From the NCBI RefSeq assembly GCF_900111805.1, contig NZ_FOJN01000003.1, positions 1-64,000 on the forward strand: DNA of 64,000 bases, given 5' to 3'. The stretch comes from Rhodococcoides kroppenstedtii (GTDB lineage Bacteria > Actinomycetota > Actinomycetes > Mycobacteriales > Mycobacteriaceae). The notes beneath the pieces are model-generated. The model did no database searches. It worked only from the letters and a program-made list of their open reading frames with translations, and was not told the DNA's origin. Every line of letters starts with the position of its first letter. Position 1 is the stretch's first letter. The position numbers and the translations under genes are program-made. Positions 54,163 through 64,000 of this stretch are shown one piece after another.

Positions 54163-55686
54163 TCAGACCCGAGCAGCCTCGTCCGCTGGGTCGTCGACGG
54201 CACCGGCTCCGGTGGTGGGAGCGGTCTCGCCCTGCCCGGCGCGCACACCCTCCTCGACCTTCTTGCCGATCTCGGGGTCGACGTTCCGCCAGTACTCGAA
54301 CACGCGCAGCAGCACCGGCTCGGTCACGCCGTTGAGGGCGTGGCCGACGATGTTGTCGACCAGCCGGTCACGGGCGTCGTCGTCCATGACCTCCCGCACC
54401 AACTGCCCGGCCTGGACGAAGTCGCCGTCCTCGGGGTGCTGGACGTAGCCGGTTCGAACGAACCGCGGCTCGAAATCCCATGCGCCGTCGTCGCCGTAGC
54501 GGTTGCTGTCGGCAGCGGGACCGCCGTACGAGTTGGGCGCGTACACCGGCGTGTCCGCCGAGTTGTAGTGGATGTTCATCGCGCCCTCCTTCGAGTAGGA
54601 GTTGATTTCCGCCTTGGCGCGGTTCACCGGCAGCTGCGCGTAGTTGGTGCCGATGCGGTAGCGATGCGCGTCCGCGTAGCTGAAGATGCGGCCGAGCAGC
54701 ATCTTGTCCGGGCTCGCGCCGATGCCGGGCACCAGGTTGGACGGCTCGAAGGAGCTCTGCTCGATCTGGGCGTGGAAGTTTTCGGGATTGCGGTTCAGCG
54801 TCATCCGGCCGACCTCGATCAGCGGGTAGTCCTTCTGCGACCACACCTTGGTCAGGTCGAACGGGTTGAAGCGGTAGTTCTCCGCCTCGTCGTACGGCAT
54901 GATCTGCACCTTCACGGTCCAGCTCGGGAAATCGCCGTTGCGGATGGATCCGAACAGATCCTGACGGTGGTGATCGGGCGACGTGCCGGCGAGTTCGTCG
55001 GCCTTGTCCTGCGTCAGGTATTCGATGCCCTGATCGGTCTTGAAGTGGAACTTCACCCACGACTTGGTGCCGTCCGCCGCGATGAACTGGTAGGTGTGCG
55101 AACCGAAGCCGTCCATGTGGCGGAACGACTTCGGGATGCCACGGTCGCCCATGAGCCACGTGACCTGGTGCGCCGACTCGGGCGAGAGCGTCCAGAAGTC
55201 CCACTGCATGTTGTTGTCCCGCAGGCCTGAATCCGGCATGCGCTTCTGGCTGCGGATGAAGTCCTGGAACTTGAGGGGATCGCGCACGAAGAAGACCGGC
55301 GTGTTGTTGCCGACCATGTCCCAGTTGCCCTCGGTGGTGTAGAACTTCAGCGCGAAACCGCGCGGGTCACGCCAGGTGTCCGGGCTGCCCTGCTCACCGG
55401 CGACGGTGGAGAAGCGCGCGAGGACCTCGGTGGTGGCGCCGGGCTGGAACACCGCAGCGCGCGTGTACTTCGAGATGTCGCCGGTGACCTCGAACGTGCC
55501 GAAGGCACCCGATCCCTTGGCATGCACCACGCGCTCCGGCACCCGCTCCCGGTTGAACTGCGCCATCTTTTCGATGAGGTAGTGATCGTGCAGGAGAATC
55601 GGCCCCTGCGCACCGGCGGTCAGCGAGTGCTCATCGCTCGGGACGGGAACTCCCGCGTTGTTGGTGGTGGGCTTGGGCGTCGTCAT
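54163..55686 (-). CDS. Monofunctional haem catalase (small subunit, clade 3)
   Basis: A 507-residue catalase that splits hydrogen peroxide. The active-site His is in [16 protein letters not shown], the distal Asn in [15 protein letters not shown], and the proximal haem-ligand Tyr in [15 protein letters not shown]. Length fits the small-subunit class, which usually also binds NADPH. It starts [20 protein letters not shown] at an ATG. It has its own terminator and is preceded by the terminator of the ChoD-like operon, so it is a single transcription unit. No OxyR or FurA gene is adjacent. Confidence 0.96.
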   Translation of the reverse strand: MTTPKPTTNNAGVPVPSDEHSLTAGAQGPILLHDHYLIEKMAQFNRERVPERVVHAKGSGAFGTFEVTGDISKYTRAAVFQPGATTEVLARFSTVAGEQGSPDTWRDPRGFALKFYTTEGNWDMVGNNTPVFFVRDPLKFQDFIRSQKRMPDSGLRDNNMQWDFWTLSPESAHQVTWLMGDRGIPKSFRHMDGFGSHTYQFIAADGTKSWVKFHFKTDQGIEYLTQDKADELAGTSPDHHRQDLFGSIRNGDFPSWTVKVQIMPYDEAENYRFNPFDLTKVWSQKDYPLIEVGRMTLNRNPENFHAQIEQSSFEPSNLVPGIGASPDKMLLGRIFSYADAHRYRIGTNYAQLPVNRAKAEINSYSKEGAMNIHYNSADTPVYAPNSYGGPAADSNRYGDDGAWDFEPRFVRTGYVQHPEDGDFVQAGQLVREVMDDDARDRLVDNIVGHALNGVTEPVLLRVFEYWRNVDPEIGKKVEEGVRAGQGETAPTTGAGAVDDPADEAARV

Positions 55687-55773
55687 GGATCCACTGCCTC
55701 CTGCTGATCGGGGGACGCGGGGGCAGCCGCGTCATCGGAACGGCTACCCGCTCCCCCGCTCACGCAACCGTGA

Positions 55774-55800
55774 CCCGGTCCGAACATCGTCCGGACCGGG
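55774..55800 (-). terminator. Hairpin after the ChoD-like gene
   Basis: CCCGGTCCG (55774-55782) pairs with CGGACCGGG (55792-55800), 28 bases past the oxidase stop. There is no T tract. It also lies in the upstream region of catalase. Confidence 0.75.
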
Positions 55801-55827
55801 CTGGGGCCGAGTGAGGACCGGGCAGCG

Positions 55828-57534
55828 TCAGCGATCCTGGCCGACCACCGTCAGCGGTAACCGGAGAGCGCCCGGTGCGTGCGCCGGCACCACCGGTGCG
55901 GCCGGCGTCTGCGGCGGCAGGGACACGTAGTCGCCCTGCATCGGCGGACGACGGTCCTCCTCGCCCTTGTTCGGCCACAACGCCAGAGCGCGCTCGGCCT
56001 GGGCGGTGATGGTGAGCGATGGGTTGACGCCGAGGTTGGCGCTGACCGCGGAGCCGTCCACCACGTGCAACCCCTCGTACCCGTACACCCGGTGGTAGGG
56101 ATCGATGACGCCGCGCTCGGGCGTGGCCCCGATGACACAGCCACCGAGGAAGTGGGCGGTCATCGGAATGTCGAAGACGTCGGCGAAGGACCCGCCGGGA
56201 TCGCCGCCGATCTTGTCCGCCGCCTTGCGAATGGCGACGTGACCCTCCGGGATCCATTTGGGCGGCGGGGTGCCACCGCCGGGCCGCGAGGTGAGGCGCC
56301 GACCGAATCGGCCCTTCTTCGACCCCAGTTCGAGCGAGTTGTCGTCCGTCTGCATGACCAACGCGATGACCGTGCGCTCCGACCAGTTGCGCACCGACAG
56401 GCTCCGCAGCGTCGCAGCCGGATGCCGCACGGCGACGCCCAGGGTCTTCAGCGGCCGGGGCAGTCGACCGCCACCGTCGCTGAGCACGGTCTGCAGGAGC
56501 CCGATGGCGTTGCTGCCCTTGCCGTATCGCACCGGCTCGATGTGCGTGTGGTCGTTCGGGTGGAACGACGACGTGATGGCCACGCCCTCGGTGAAGTCGA
56601 TCTGGCGGTCGCGGGCGGTGGCCGCGAGCACCGCCTCGGAGTTGGTGCGCACCACCGAGCCGAGTTTGTCCGACAGGCGGGGCAGCTCACCGCTCTCCTT
56701 CATGGCGAGCATGAGCTTCTGGGTGCCGTAGGTGCCGGCCGCGAACACCACCTGAGAGGCGGTCATCACGGTCTCGCTGCGGCGCAGCTTCGCGCCCGTG
56801 CGGCGCACGCGTACCTCGTACCCACCGCCGGACCGAGGGCGCACCGAGGTCACCGTGGTGAGCGGATGCACGGTCGCCCCGGCACGTTCGGCCAGGTGCA
56901 GGTAGTTCTTGACCAGCGTGTTCTTCGCGCCCACCCGGCAGCCGGTCATGCAGGACCCGCATTCGGTGCAGCCGGTTCGGGTGGGACCGACGCCCCCGAA
57001 GTAGGGATCGGGAACGTCCTTGCCCTTCTGTCCCGGCGCACCGAAGAACACGCCGACGGGCGTCGTGCCGAAGGTGTCGCCGACGCCCATCTCCTCGGCG
57101 ATGTCGCGCATGATCTTGTCGGCGGGGGTGATGGTGGGATTGTCCTCGACGCCGAGCATGCGCTTGGCCTGGTCGTAGTACGGCGCCATCTCCTTCTCCC
57201 AGTCGGTGATGTCACCCCACTGCGGATCCCGGAAGAAGGGGGTCGGCGGCTGGTACAGGGTGTTCGCGTAGTTCAGCGACCCACCACCGACACCCGCACC
57301 GGCCATGACGAGGACGTTCGGCAGCAGGTGGATCCGCTGCAGCCCGTAGCACCCGATCAGCGGCGCCCACAGGTACTTTCGCAATCGCCAGCTGGTCTTG
57401 GGCAGTTCGTGATCCTCGAACCGTCGACCCGATTCGAGGACGCCCACTCGGTAGCCCTTCTCGGTGGCGCGCAACGCCGCGACGCTGCCGCCGAAGCCGG
57501 ACCCGATCACGATGACGTCGTACGTGTCCTTCAT
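55828..57534 (-). CDS. GMC-type FAD oxidoreductase, cholesterol-oxidase-like (ChoD-like)
   Basis: A 568-residue flavoprotein starting MKDTYDVIVIGSGFGGSVAALRATEKG (GxGxxG FAD motif). The words GAGVGGGSLNYANTLYQPP, CTECGSCMTGCRVGAKNTLVKNY, ITSSFHPNDHTHIEPVRYGKGSNA and GGCVIGATPERGVIDPYHRVYGYEGLHVVDGSAVSANLGVNPSLTI correspond closely to M. tuberculosis ChoD (Rv3409c). No signal peptide is present. The substrate is likely a sterol or related alcohol, though ChoD itself is not essential for cholesterol growth. The start overlaps the stop of the flavin monooxygenase gene (ATGA). Confidence 0.9.
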   Translation of the reverse strand: MKDTYDVIVIGSGFGGSVAALRATEKGYRVGVLESGRRFEDHELPKTSWRLRKYLWAPLIGCYGLQRIHLLPNVLVMAGAGVGGGSLNYANTLYQPPTPFFRDPQWGDITDWEKEMAPYYDQAKRMLGVEDNPTITPADKIMRDIAEEMGVGDTFGTTPVGVFFGAPGQKGKDVPDPYFGGVGPTRTGCTECGSCMTGCRVGAKNTLVKNYLHLAERAGATVHPLTTVTSVRPRSGGGYEVRVRRTGAKLRRSETVMTASQVVFAAGTYGTQKLMLAMKESGELPRLSDKLGSVVRTNSEAVLAATARDRQIDFTEGVAITSSFHPNDHTHIEPVRYGKGSNAIGLLQTVLSDGGGRLPRPLKTLGVAVRHPAATLRSLSVRNWSERTVIALVMQTDDNSLELGSKKGRFGRRLTSRPGGGTPPPKWIPEGHVAIRKAADKIGGDPGGSFADVFDIPMTAHFLGGCVIGATPERGVIDPYHRVYGYEGLHVVDGSAVSANLGVNPSLTITAQAERALALWPNKGEEDRRPPMQGDYVSLPPQTPAAPVVPAHAPGALRLPLTVVGQDR

Positions 57535-59072
57535 GCCTCCACCTTCTCGGTCGCGCGGTCGTCCTGCGTCGCAGCCACCGGACGCAGCGTCCGGTAGTTC
57601 TCTCGATCGAAGTTCTTGGTGGCCCGACGGAAGAGCCAGGTGAACGTCGGCCACATCGCCGAATTGCGGCCGCTGGCATCGAGATACCAACTCGAGCACC
57701 CGCCCGTGTTCCACACCGTGCCGGCGAGATCGCGGTCGAGGCCGGCGTTCCAGGCGTCCATCGCGTCCGGACGCACGTCCACCGCGTCGACGCCGGCGTC
57801 GGACATCTCCCGCAACGCGGATTCGAGATAGGCCGACTGCGATTCGAGCATGTAGACGATCGAGCTGTGCCCGAGGTTCGTGTTGGGCCCGTACATCATG
57901 AACAGATTGGGGAAACCGGCGACGGTGGTGCCGCGGTACGCCCGCGGGCTGCCCTGCCACCGCTCGGCGAGCGTGACACCCTCCCCGTCGCGGATCAGGT
58001 GCGCCACAGGGGGTTCCGTCGGGGTGAACCCGGTTCCGAAGACGATGACGTCGACCTCGCGCTCGCGACCGTCGCGGTCGACGACGCCCGTGGGCGTCAC
58101 CGCCGTCAACCCGGAATCGACCAACTCGACGTCGGGACGCTGCAGCGTGTCGTACCAGTCGTTGGAGAGCAACATGCGCTTGCAGCCGATGGTGTACGAC
58201 GGCACGATGCGCTCACGCAGCGTCCGATCCCGCACCTTGCGACGGAGGAAGGCCGTGGCCACCAGATGCGCTGCGCCGAGCAGCTTCGGGCGACGGGCCA
58301 TCATCTCCACGTACATCTCGCGGTAGGCGTAGATGGCGCCGCGCTGCGCCTTGAGCGTCCAGGGCGCGCGGCGGTACAGAGCGCGCTCCAACGGTCCCCT
58401 GGTGCGGTCCGCGCGCGGGACCACCCACGCCGGGGTGCGCTGGAACACGACGGTGCGGTCGGCGATCGGCGCGATCTCCGGCACGAACTGGATGGCCGAG
58501 GCCCCCGTCCCGACGACGGCGACCCGCTTGCCGGCGAGTTGCACGTCGTGATCCCAGGTGGCGGAGTGGAAGGTCTCTCCCTGGAACGTGTCCAGACCCG
58601 GGACCGCGGGCAGCTTGGGGGTCGAGAGGGTGCCCGTCGCGGCGACGAGGACGCGCGCCGTGCACTCGCCCTTCTCGGTGGTCACCTGCCATCGGCAGCG
58701 ATCGTCGTCCCAGCGCGCCTCCACCAGGGCGCACCCGGTGATCAGCCGCTCGCGAATGCCGTGTCGGTCGGCCACCCCGCGCAGGTACTCGTGGATCTCC
58801 GGTCCCCGCGCGAAGGTGTGCTTCCAGTCGGCGTACGGGGCGAACGAGAACGAGTAGAGGGACGTCGGGACGTCGCAGGCGACACCGGGATAGGTGTTGT
58901 CCCGCCACGTGCCCCCGACGTCGTGGGCCCGTTCGATCACGGTGATGTCCGCGGCCGGGTTCTGCCGCAGGACGCGGGCGACGACGCCCATCCCGGCAAA
59001 CCCGGACCCGACGACGAGAATGTCGGTGTGCGCGGGCAACTCTCGCGTCGACGGATCGAGTGAGGTGGTCAT
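57531..59072 (-). CDS. Flavin-containing / Baeyer-Villiger-type monooxygenase
   Basis: A 513-residue protein from the ATG at 59070-59072 with GGAGG upstream. The FAD motif VGSGFAGMG is near the N-terminus, the Baeyer-Villiger fingerprint FQGETFHSATW follows, and the NADPH motif is VVGTGASAIQ. MYGPNTNLGHSS and the GGCSSWYLDASGRNSAMWP word place it with the mycobacterial EtaA/Rv3083-type enzymes. It oxidises ketones or heteroatoms; the substrate is unknown. It is coupled to both neighbours by ATGA overlaps, so the TetR, monooxygenase and oxidase act as one operon. Confidence 0.92.
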   Translation of the reverse strand: MTTSLDPSTRELPAHTDILVVGSGFAGMGVVARVLRQNPAADITVIERAHDVGGTWRDNTYPGVACDVPTSLYSFSFAPYADWKHTFARGPEIHEYLRGVADRHGIRERLITGCALVEARWDDDRCRWQVTTEKGECTARVLVAATGTLSTPKLPAVPGLDTFQGETFHSATWDHDVQLAGKRVAVVGTGASAIQFVPEIAPIADRTVVFQRTPAWVVPRADRTRGPLERALYRRAPWTLKAQRGAIYAYREMYVEMMARRPKLLGAAHLVATAFLRRKVRDRTLRERIVPSYTIGCKRMLLSNDWYDTLQRPDVELVDSGLTAVTPTGVVDRDGREREVDVIVFGTGFTPTEPPVAHLIRDGEGVTLAERWQGSPRAYRGTTVAGFPNLFMMYGPNTNLGHSSIVYMLESQSAYLESALREMSDAGVDAVDVRPDAMDAWNAGLDRDLAGTVWNTGGCSSWYLDASGRNSAMWPTFTWLFRRATKNFDRENYRTLRPVAATQDDRATEKVEA

Positions 59073-59647
59073 GCCTCCGTCACCGCCTTCTCCCACACCG
59101 GCAGCAGTCGTGCCCGCATGTCCTTCTCCTCTCCGGGTGAGCGCAGGATGGCGGACACCGCCATGCCCCTGGCCAGTTCGATGCTCAGTTCGAAGGCGGC
59201 GGGACTCATCCGGTCGCCGTAGATCTCACGTCCACCGAGTTCGAGCGCCTCGGTGACCTTGCGTTCGAGCGGCAGTACGGCCGCGTGCAGCGACGAATCC
59301 GTCCGGGCGGCCACCCACAGCTCGAGAGCCGCGTGGAACAGCGGCCCCGAGAACGCCTCGAGCAACAGCTCGAGCCCGGCCGCGTCCCGATCGACCGTCA
59401 GGAACTCCGCGAGCCGACGGTCGACGAGGTGCTCGACGGCGGCGACCACCAGGGCCTCGCGAGTGGGGAAATGGTGCAGCTGCGCTCCGCGCGAGACGCC
59501 GGCGCGACGGGCGATCTCCTGGGTCGACGTCCGGGCGTAGCCGAGGTCGACCAACACGTCGATCGCGGCGTCGAGCAACCGCGCGCGGGTCGACGCCGTG
59601 CGCTCTGCCTGGGTGCGCCGCGCCGGGACCGTAGTGGTGTCGCTCAC
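59069..59647 (-). CDS. TetR-family transcriptional regulator
   Basis: A 192-residue protein from a GTG at 59645-59647. The helix-turn-helix is RARLLDAAIDVLVDLGYARTSTQEIARRAGVSRGAQLHHFPTREALV, with the typical SRGAQLHHF recognition region. The C-terminal ligand domain is helical. It is the first gene of the operon with the monooxygenase and oxidase and probably represses it and itself through the palindrome 20 bases upstream (59667-59698). An inducer related to the sterol or ketone substrate is a reasonable guess. Confidence 0.93.
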   Translation of the reverse strand: MSDTTTVPARRTQAERTASTRARLLDAAIDVLVDLGYARTSTQEIARRAGVSRGAQLHHFPTREALVVAAVEHLVDRRLAEFLTVDRDAAGLELLLEAFSGPLFHAALELWVAARTDSSLHAAVLPLERKVTEALELGGREIYGDRMSPAAFELSIELARGMAVSAILRSPGEEKDMRARLLPVWEKAVTEA

Positions 59648-59666
59648 ATCGACGACGATAGCGACA

Positions 59667-59698
59667 AACTTACAAACAGTCCAGACTGACTTTAAGTT
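59667..59698. promoter_or_regulatory. Palindromic operator for the TetR operon
   Basis: Two 15-base arms, AACTTACAAACAGTC (59667-59681) and GACTGACTTTAAGTT (59684-59698), are 12/15 complementary around CA. The inner CAGTC/GACTG pair is perfect. It lies 19 bases upstream of the TetR start and overlaps the stop codon of the upstream glycosyltransferase gene (59692-59694). Confidence 0.7.
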
Positions 59699-60789
59699 GC
59701 TCGACGCGCCGCGTCGGCCAGGATGCCCAGCATCGCGTCGACGGCGACAGGCCACGCGAACTCCTCCGCGCGGGCACGGGCGGTGTGCCGGCCGCCGCCC
59801 GGCAGTGCCAGCGCCTCCGCGATGCCGTCGGCGAAGTCACGCCCCGTGTTCGCCACGGCCGCGCCGCACGCCGGGGTGACGATCTCGGCGGAGGCCGACG
59901 TCGCCGAGACCACGGCCGGCGTGCCCGACGCGAGGGCCTCGAGCGCGGCGAGCCCGAAGGTCTCGTGGGGACCGGGCGCCAAGGCGACGTCCGCACCTGC
60001 GAGCAGGCGCGCCACCCGGATCCGATCATCCACGAAACCGGTGAACTGCACCGGCAATCCGGCCGCTCGACGCTCCAACGCCGCCCGACGCGGTCCGTCA
60101 CCGACCACGGTCAGCTCCGCGTCGACGCCCGTCCGTCGCAGGTGGGCCAGGGCCTCGATACTGCGTTCCGCGTGTTTCTCCACCGACAGCCGCCCGCAGT
60201 GCACCAGGCGGACGAGGCGACCTTCGTTCCGACGACGCCGTCGCGGATGGAACAGGTCGAGATCGACGCCCAGCGCCACCCGCCGGGCGTCGACGTCGAT
60301 GCGGTCGAACTCCTGTTGCGCGAACTCGGTGGTGCACACCACCGCGTCGTGACCGGCCGCGCTCCGACGGTTGGCCAGGTCCGCCAGCCGCCGCGCCGCG
60401 GAGCCGGGCAGTACCTGACCGAGCAACCGGTCCAGCCGCTCGTGACTGATCATCACGCTCCCCACGCCCCGCTCGCGCGCCCACGCGCCGAGCCCGCGCA
60501 GCGTCAGCCGGTCCGACACCTCCAGCACGTCCGCGCCGATCTCGTCGACGACCTCGGCCGTGGGTCCGGGGCGCGCGGCGCGATAGCCCCCGGTGAACGG
60601 CAGTCCCGACGACGGGACCTCGATCCGTCGCACCCCGTGGGCCGTCGTCCACTCGGCGTACGACGTCCCCGGCACGATCAGTGTCACCCGGTGGCCGCGG
60701 GCGACGTAGCCCGCGCCGAGCTGGTCGACGGCGGTCCGGAGCCCGCCCGATCGCGGGCCGTAGAAATTGGCCACCTGCACGATGCGCAT
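59692..60789 (-). CDS. GT4-family glycosyltransferase
   Basis: A 365-residue GT-B enzyme starting MRIVQVANFYGPRSGGLRTAVD at the ATG 60787-60789. The N-domain words GARGHRVTLIVPG-like and the C-domain sugar-nucleotide motif HETFGLAALEALASGTPAVV (ExFGxxxxE) are standard for GT4. LGVDLDLFHP precedes the linker. Mycobacterial neighbours of this type (PimB/PimC and Rv0486-like groups) mannosylate lipids; the donor and acceptor here are unknown. The gene stops inside the TetR operator. No clear ribosome-binding site is seen, so the start is tentative. Confidence 0.88.
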   Translation of the reverse strand: MRIVQVANFYGPRSGGLRTAVDQLGAGYVARGHRVTLIVPGTSYAEWTTAHGVRRIEVPSSGLPFTGGYRAARPGPTAEVVDEIGADVLEVSDRLTLRGLGAWARERGVGSVMISHERLDRLLGQVLPGSAARRLADLANRRSAAGHDAVVCTTEFAQQEFDRIDVDARRVALGVDLDLFHPRRRRRNEGRLVRLVHCGRLSVEKHAERSIEALAHLRRTGVDAELTVVGDGPRRAALERRAAGLPVQFTGFVDDRIRVARLLAGADVALAPGPHETFGLAALEALASGTPAVVSATSASAEIVTPACGAAVANTGRDFADGIAEALALPGGGRHTARARAEEFAWPVAVDAMLGILADAARRAT

Positions 60790-60995
60790 GGCGGGAGTAT
60801 CGGCAGGCGGGGTCCGAGAACCGGTGTACGGCGACGGGCCGTGCGGCGAACGTCGAACGAAATCGCCGCGTCGGGCCTGCCGAGGTGACCGACCCGGTCG
60901 CGCCGAGGAGGCCGACCCCGGCCGGCCGCCGGGGAACCCGTGCCCGACCGGGCGCGTTGTCTCGATGACCGATCGCCCGACCCGGAGGACTCGCC

Positions 60996-61193
60996 ATGAC
61001 CACGCCCGCACGTCGCCTCACCCGTTCCCGTCGCAGCAAGGTCGTCGCGGGCGTCTGCGGCGGACTGGCCGAGCGGTTCGGGCTGAGCCCCAATCTGGTT
61101 CGGCTGCTCTTCGTGCTCTCGTGCATTCTGCCCGGACCGCAGTTCGTGGTGTACCTCCTGCTCTGGATCGCGATCCCCAAAGCGGCATACTGA
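60996..61193 (+). CDS. PspC-domain small membrane protein
   Basis: A 65-residue protein at an ATG with GGAGGA upstream. RRLTRSRRSKVVAGVCGGLAERFGLSPNLVRLLFVL is the PspC domain signature (VCGGLAxxFG), followed by one membrane segment ending YLLLWIAIPKA. PspC proteins sense or respond to envelope stress; no PspA or toxic partner is adjacent. It is divergent from the glycosyltransferase. Confidence 0.93.
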   Translation: MTTPARRLTRSRRSKVVAGVCGGLAERFGLSPNLVRLLFVLSCILPGPQFVVYLLLWIAIPKAAY

Positions 61194-61258
61194 CCGACCC
61201 GGCCTGCGCACCTGCCGATCGTCCCGATCGGACCCCCGAATCACGGGAGGACGGACAC

Positions 61259-61288
61259 TTGCGCCCATTCCCAAGGGCGTCCTAGTGT
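61259..61288 (+). promoter_or_regulatory. Promoter-like TTGCGC-18-TAGTGT
   Basis: The -35 TTGCGC (61259-61264) and -10 TAGTGT (61283-61288) are separated by 18 bases, upstream of the hypothetical gene at 61434. A start near 61295 would give a leader of about 140 bases. Confidence 0.35.
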
Positions 61289-61433
61289 CGATCCGACGCC
61301 CGCGCCGGGCCCGCCTCGCGGCGGCGATCCGGACGGGCCACCCTCGCTCGTGACGATCGAACCCGCGTCGTCCGCGCACGTGCCCCGCCGATCACGATTC
61401 GCCCTCACCCTTCGGGGCGATCCGAGGACGCCG

Positions 61434-62117
61434 ATGCCTGCTCTACCCCCGAACGACCCGTCGGTCCCCCCGCCCGACCCCGCCGGGGCGCGTTACGCCT
61501 GGCGGTCGCTGGACCGACACGACGCCGCCCGCCTGTGGGACGACCTGGTGGACTGGGTCTGGTGGTTGCGTGATCGGTACGAACTCACCGAAACCGTTCC
61601 CCGGTGCTGGTACCGCCACGGCCCGGTGGTCGAGGAGTTCACCGCATTGTTCGCCTGGTGGCGGGCCGCTCACGCCGCTGTCGACGTGCCCGGACAGCAG
61701 GACGACGCCGCGATGCGACGCCTGGCCGACTGGCACTCCGACGGATTGTGGGCCCTGATCGACCGGCTGCACCGCCTCACCGATTTCGATCGCTGTCGCG
61801 CCGAGGGCTGCACGCACACCTCGGGGTTCCTCCACGCACCGGACGGCGCAGCCGAGTCGATGGAGCCGATCGAAATCGAGCCCGTGGCGATCGACGCGGA
61901 CTACGCGGGGGACTACACCGGCGACGACGTCGCCGACGCGGACGTCGTCGCCGTGCTCGGCGAGAACCTCATGCTGTCGGCCGTCGTCAGCGGCGAAGCC
62001 ACGGCTCTGGACACCGACTCTCGACACGGGCGCTACCGCATGGGCGGCCGGTTGTGGTCCTGGAGTCCCATACTCGGCGGGTACATCCCGTCGGAGGATT
62101 CGATCTCGCAGAACTGA
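61434..62117 (+). CDS. Hypothetical protein with DUF4913-like region
   Basis: A 227-residue soluble protein. The ATG at 61434 has GAGGA 7 bases upstream; an in-frame GTG at 61350 is less likely. Residues about 30-80 (WDDLVDWVWWLRDRYELTETVPRCWYRHGPVVEEFTALFAWWRAA) resemble DUF4913, a tryptophan-rich domain often near actinobacterial mobile or conjugative genes. Two Cys (DRCRAEGCTH) follow. The second half is acidic and ends LWSWSPILGGYIPSEDS. Function is unknown. It converges on asd, 9 bases apart. Confidence 0.6.
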   Translation: MPALPPNDPSVPPPDPAGARYAWRSLDRHDAARLWDDLVDWVWWLRDRYELTETVPRCWYRHGPVVEEFTALFAWWRAAHAAVDVPGQQDDAAMRRLADWHSDGLWALIDRLHRLTDFDRCRAEGCTHTSGFLHAPDGAAESMEPIEIEPVAIDADYAGDYTGDDVADADVVAVLGENLMLSAVVSGEATALDTDSRHGRYRMGGRLWSWSPILGGYIPSEDSISQN

Positions 62118-62126
62118 GCCGCGTCG

Positions 62127-64000
<1,874 letters not shown>

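Overview
The window is high-GC DNA with the codon bias, GTG starts and short gene overlaps of an actinobacterium. Gene content and order point to the order Mycobacteriales, most likely a Rhodococcus or close Nocardiaceae relative. As I recall the Mycobacterium tuberculosis map, the order here follows Rv3644c (DNA polymerase III delta prime), Rv3646c (topA), Rv3647c, Rv3648c (cspA), Rv3649 (helicase), Rv3654c-Rv3660c (tad pilus), Rv3661, Rv3662c, Rv3663c-Rv3666c (dpp), Rv3667 (acs), Rv3669-Rv3683, and then resumes with Rv3708c/Rv3709c (asd/ask). The species is inferred; no 16S gene is present.

Layout. 0-0.9 kb is a mobile-element scar: the end of an IS30-type transposase abutting a truncated IS3-type transposase, which in turn truncates an unidentified gene, all beside tRNA-Thr(CGU). 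1-11.4 kb holds replication and repair genes (holB, topA, an MrfA/Hrq1-like helicase), cspA, a DUF808 protein and a cytochrome P450. 12.1-16.7 kb is a compact Flp/Tad pilus operon with coupled GTGA overlaps. A HAD phosphatase, a probable Ms1/MTS2823-type small RNA and a protein resembling a decayed Fic domain follow. 19-24.2 kb is a dipeptide-type ABC importer, then acetyl-CoA synthetase and an MHS-type transporter.

28-36.6 kb is an envelope and stress block: holin-like membrane protein, epoxide hydrolase-like protein, ThiF-like protein, diguanylate cyclase, the marP-nudix-thioredoxin-nth operon, and crp. 36.7-47.6 kb continues with MBL hydrolase, Gfo/Idh oxidoreductase, RidA, two ArsA/GET3-like ATPases, a frameshifted secreted protease, whiB4, ponA2, a YqeY-type protein, a metallophosphoesterase and tRNA-Pro(CGG).

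47.7-62.1 kb looks like lineage-specific cargo: a TPM-domain lipoprotein, a HAD/GH15/SDR/F420-oxidoreductase cluster, a repeat-rich intergenic region with a well-placed Crp-type promoter, catalase, a TetR/flavin monooxygenase/ChoD-like operon with a palindromic operator, a GT4 glycosyltransferase and a PspC protein. The right edge is asd and the 3' part of the aspartokinase gene.

The items most worth follow-up are the candidate Ms1-type RNA with a Crp-like site on its promoter (17.85-18.19 kb), the Crp class II-like promoter feeding an uncharacterised transcript with a degenerate GCAACCTGC array (53.6-54.1 kb), and the degenerate Fic protein (18.2-19.0 kb).
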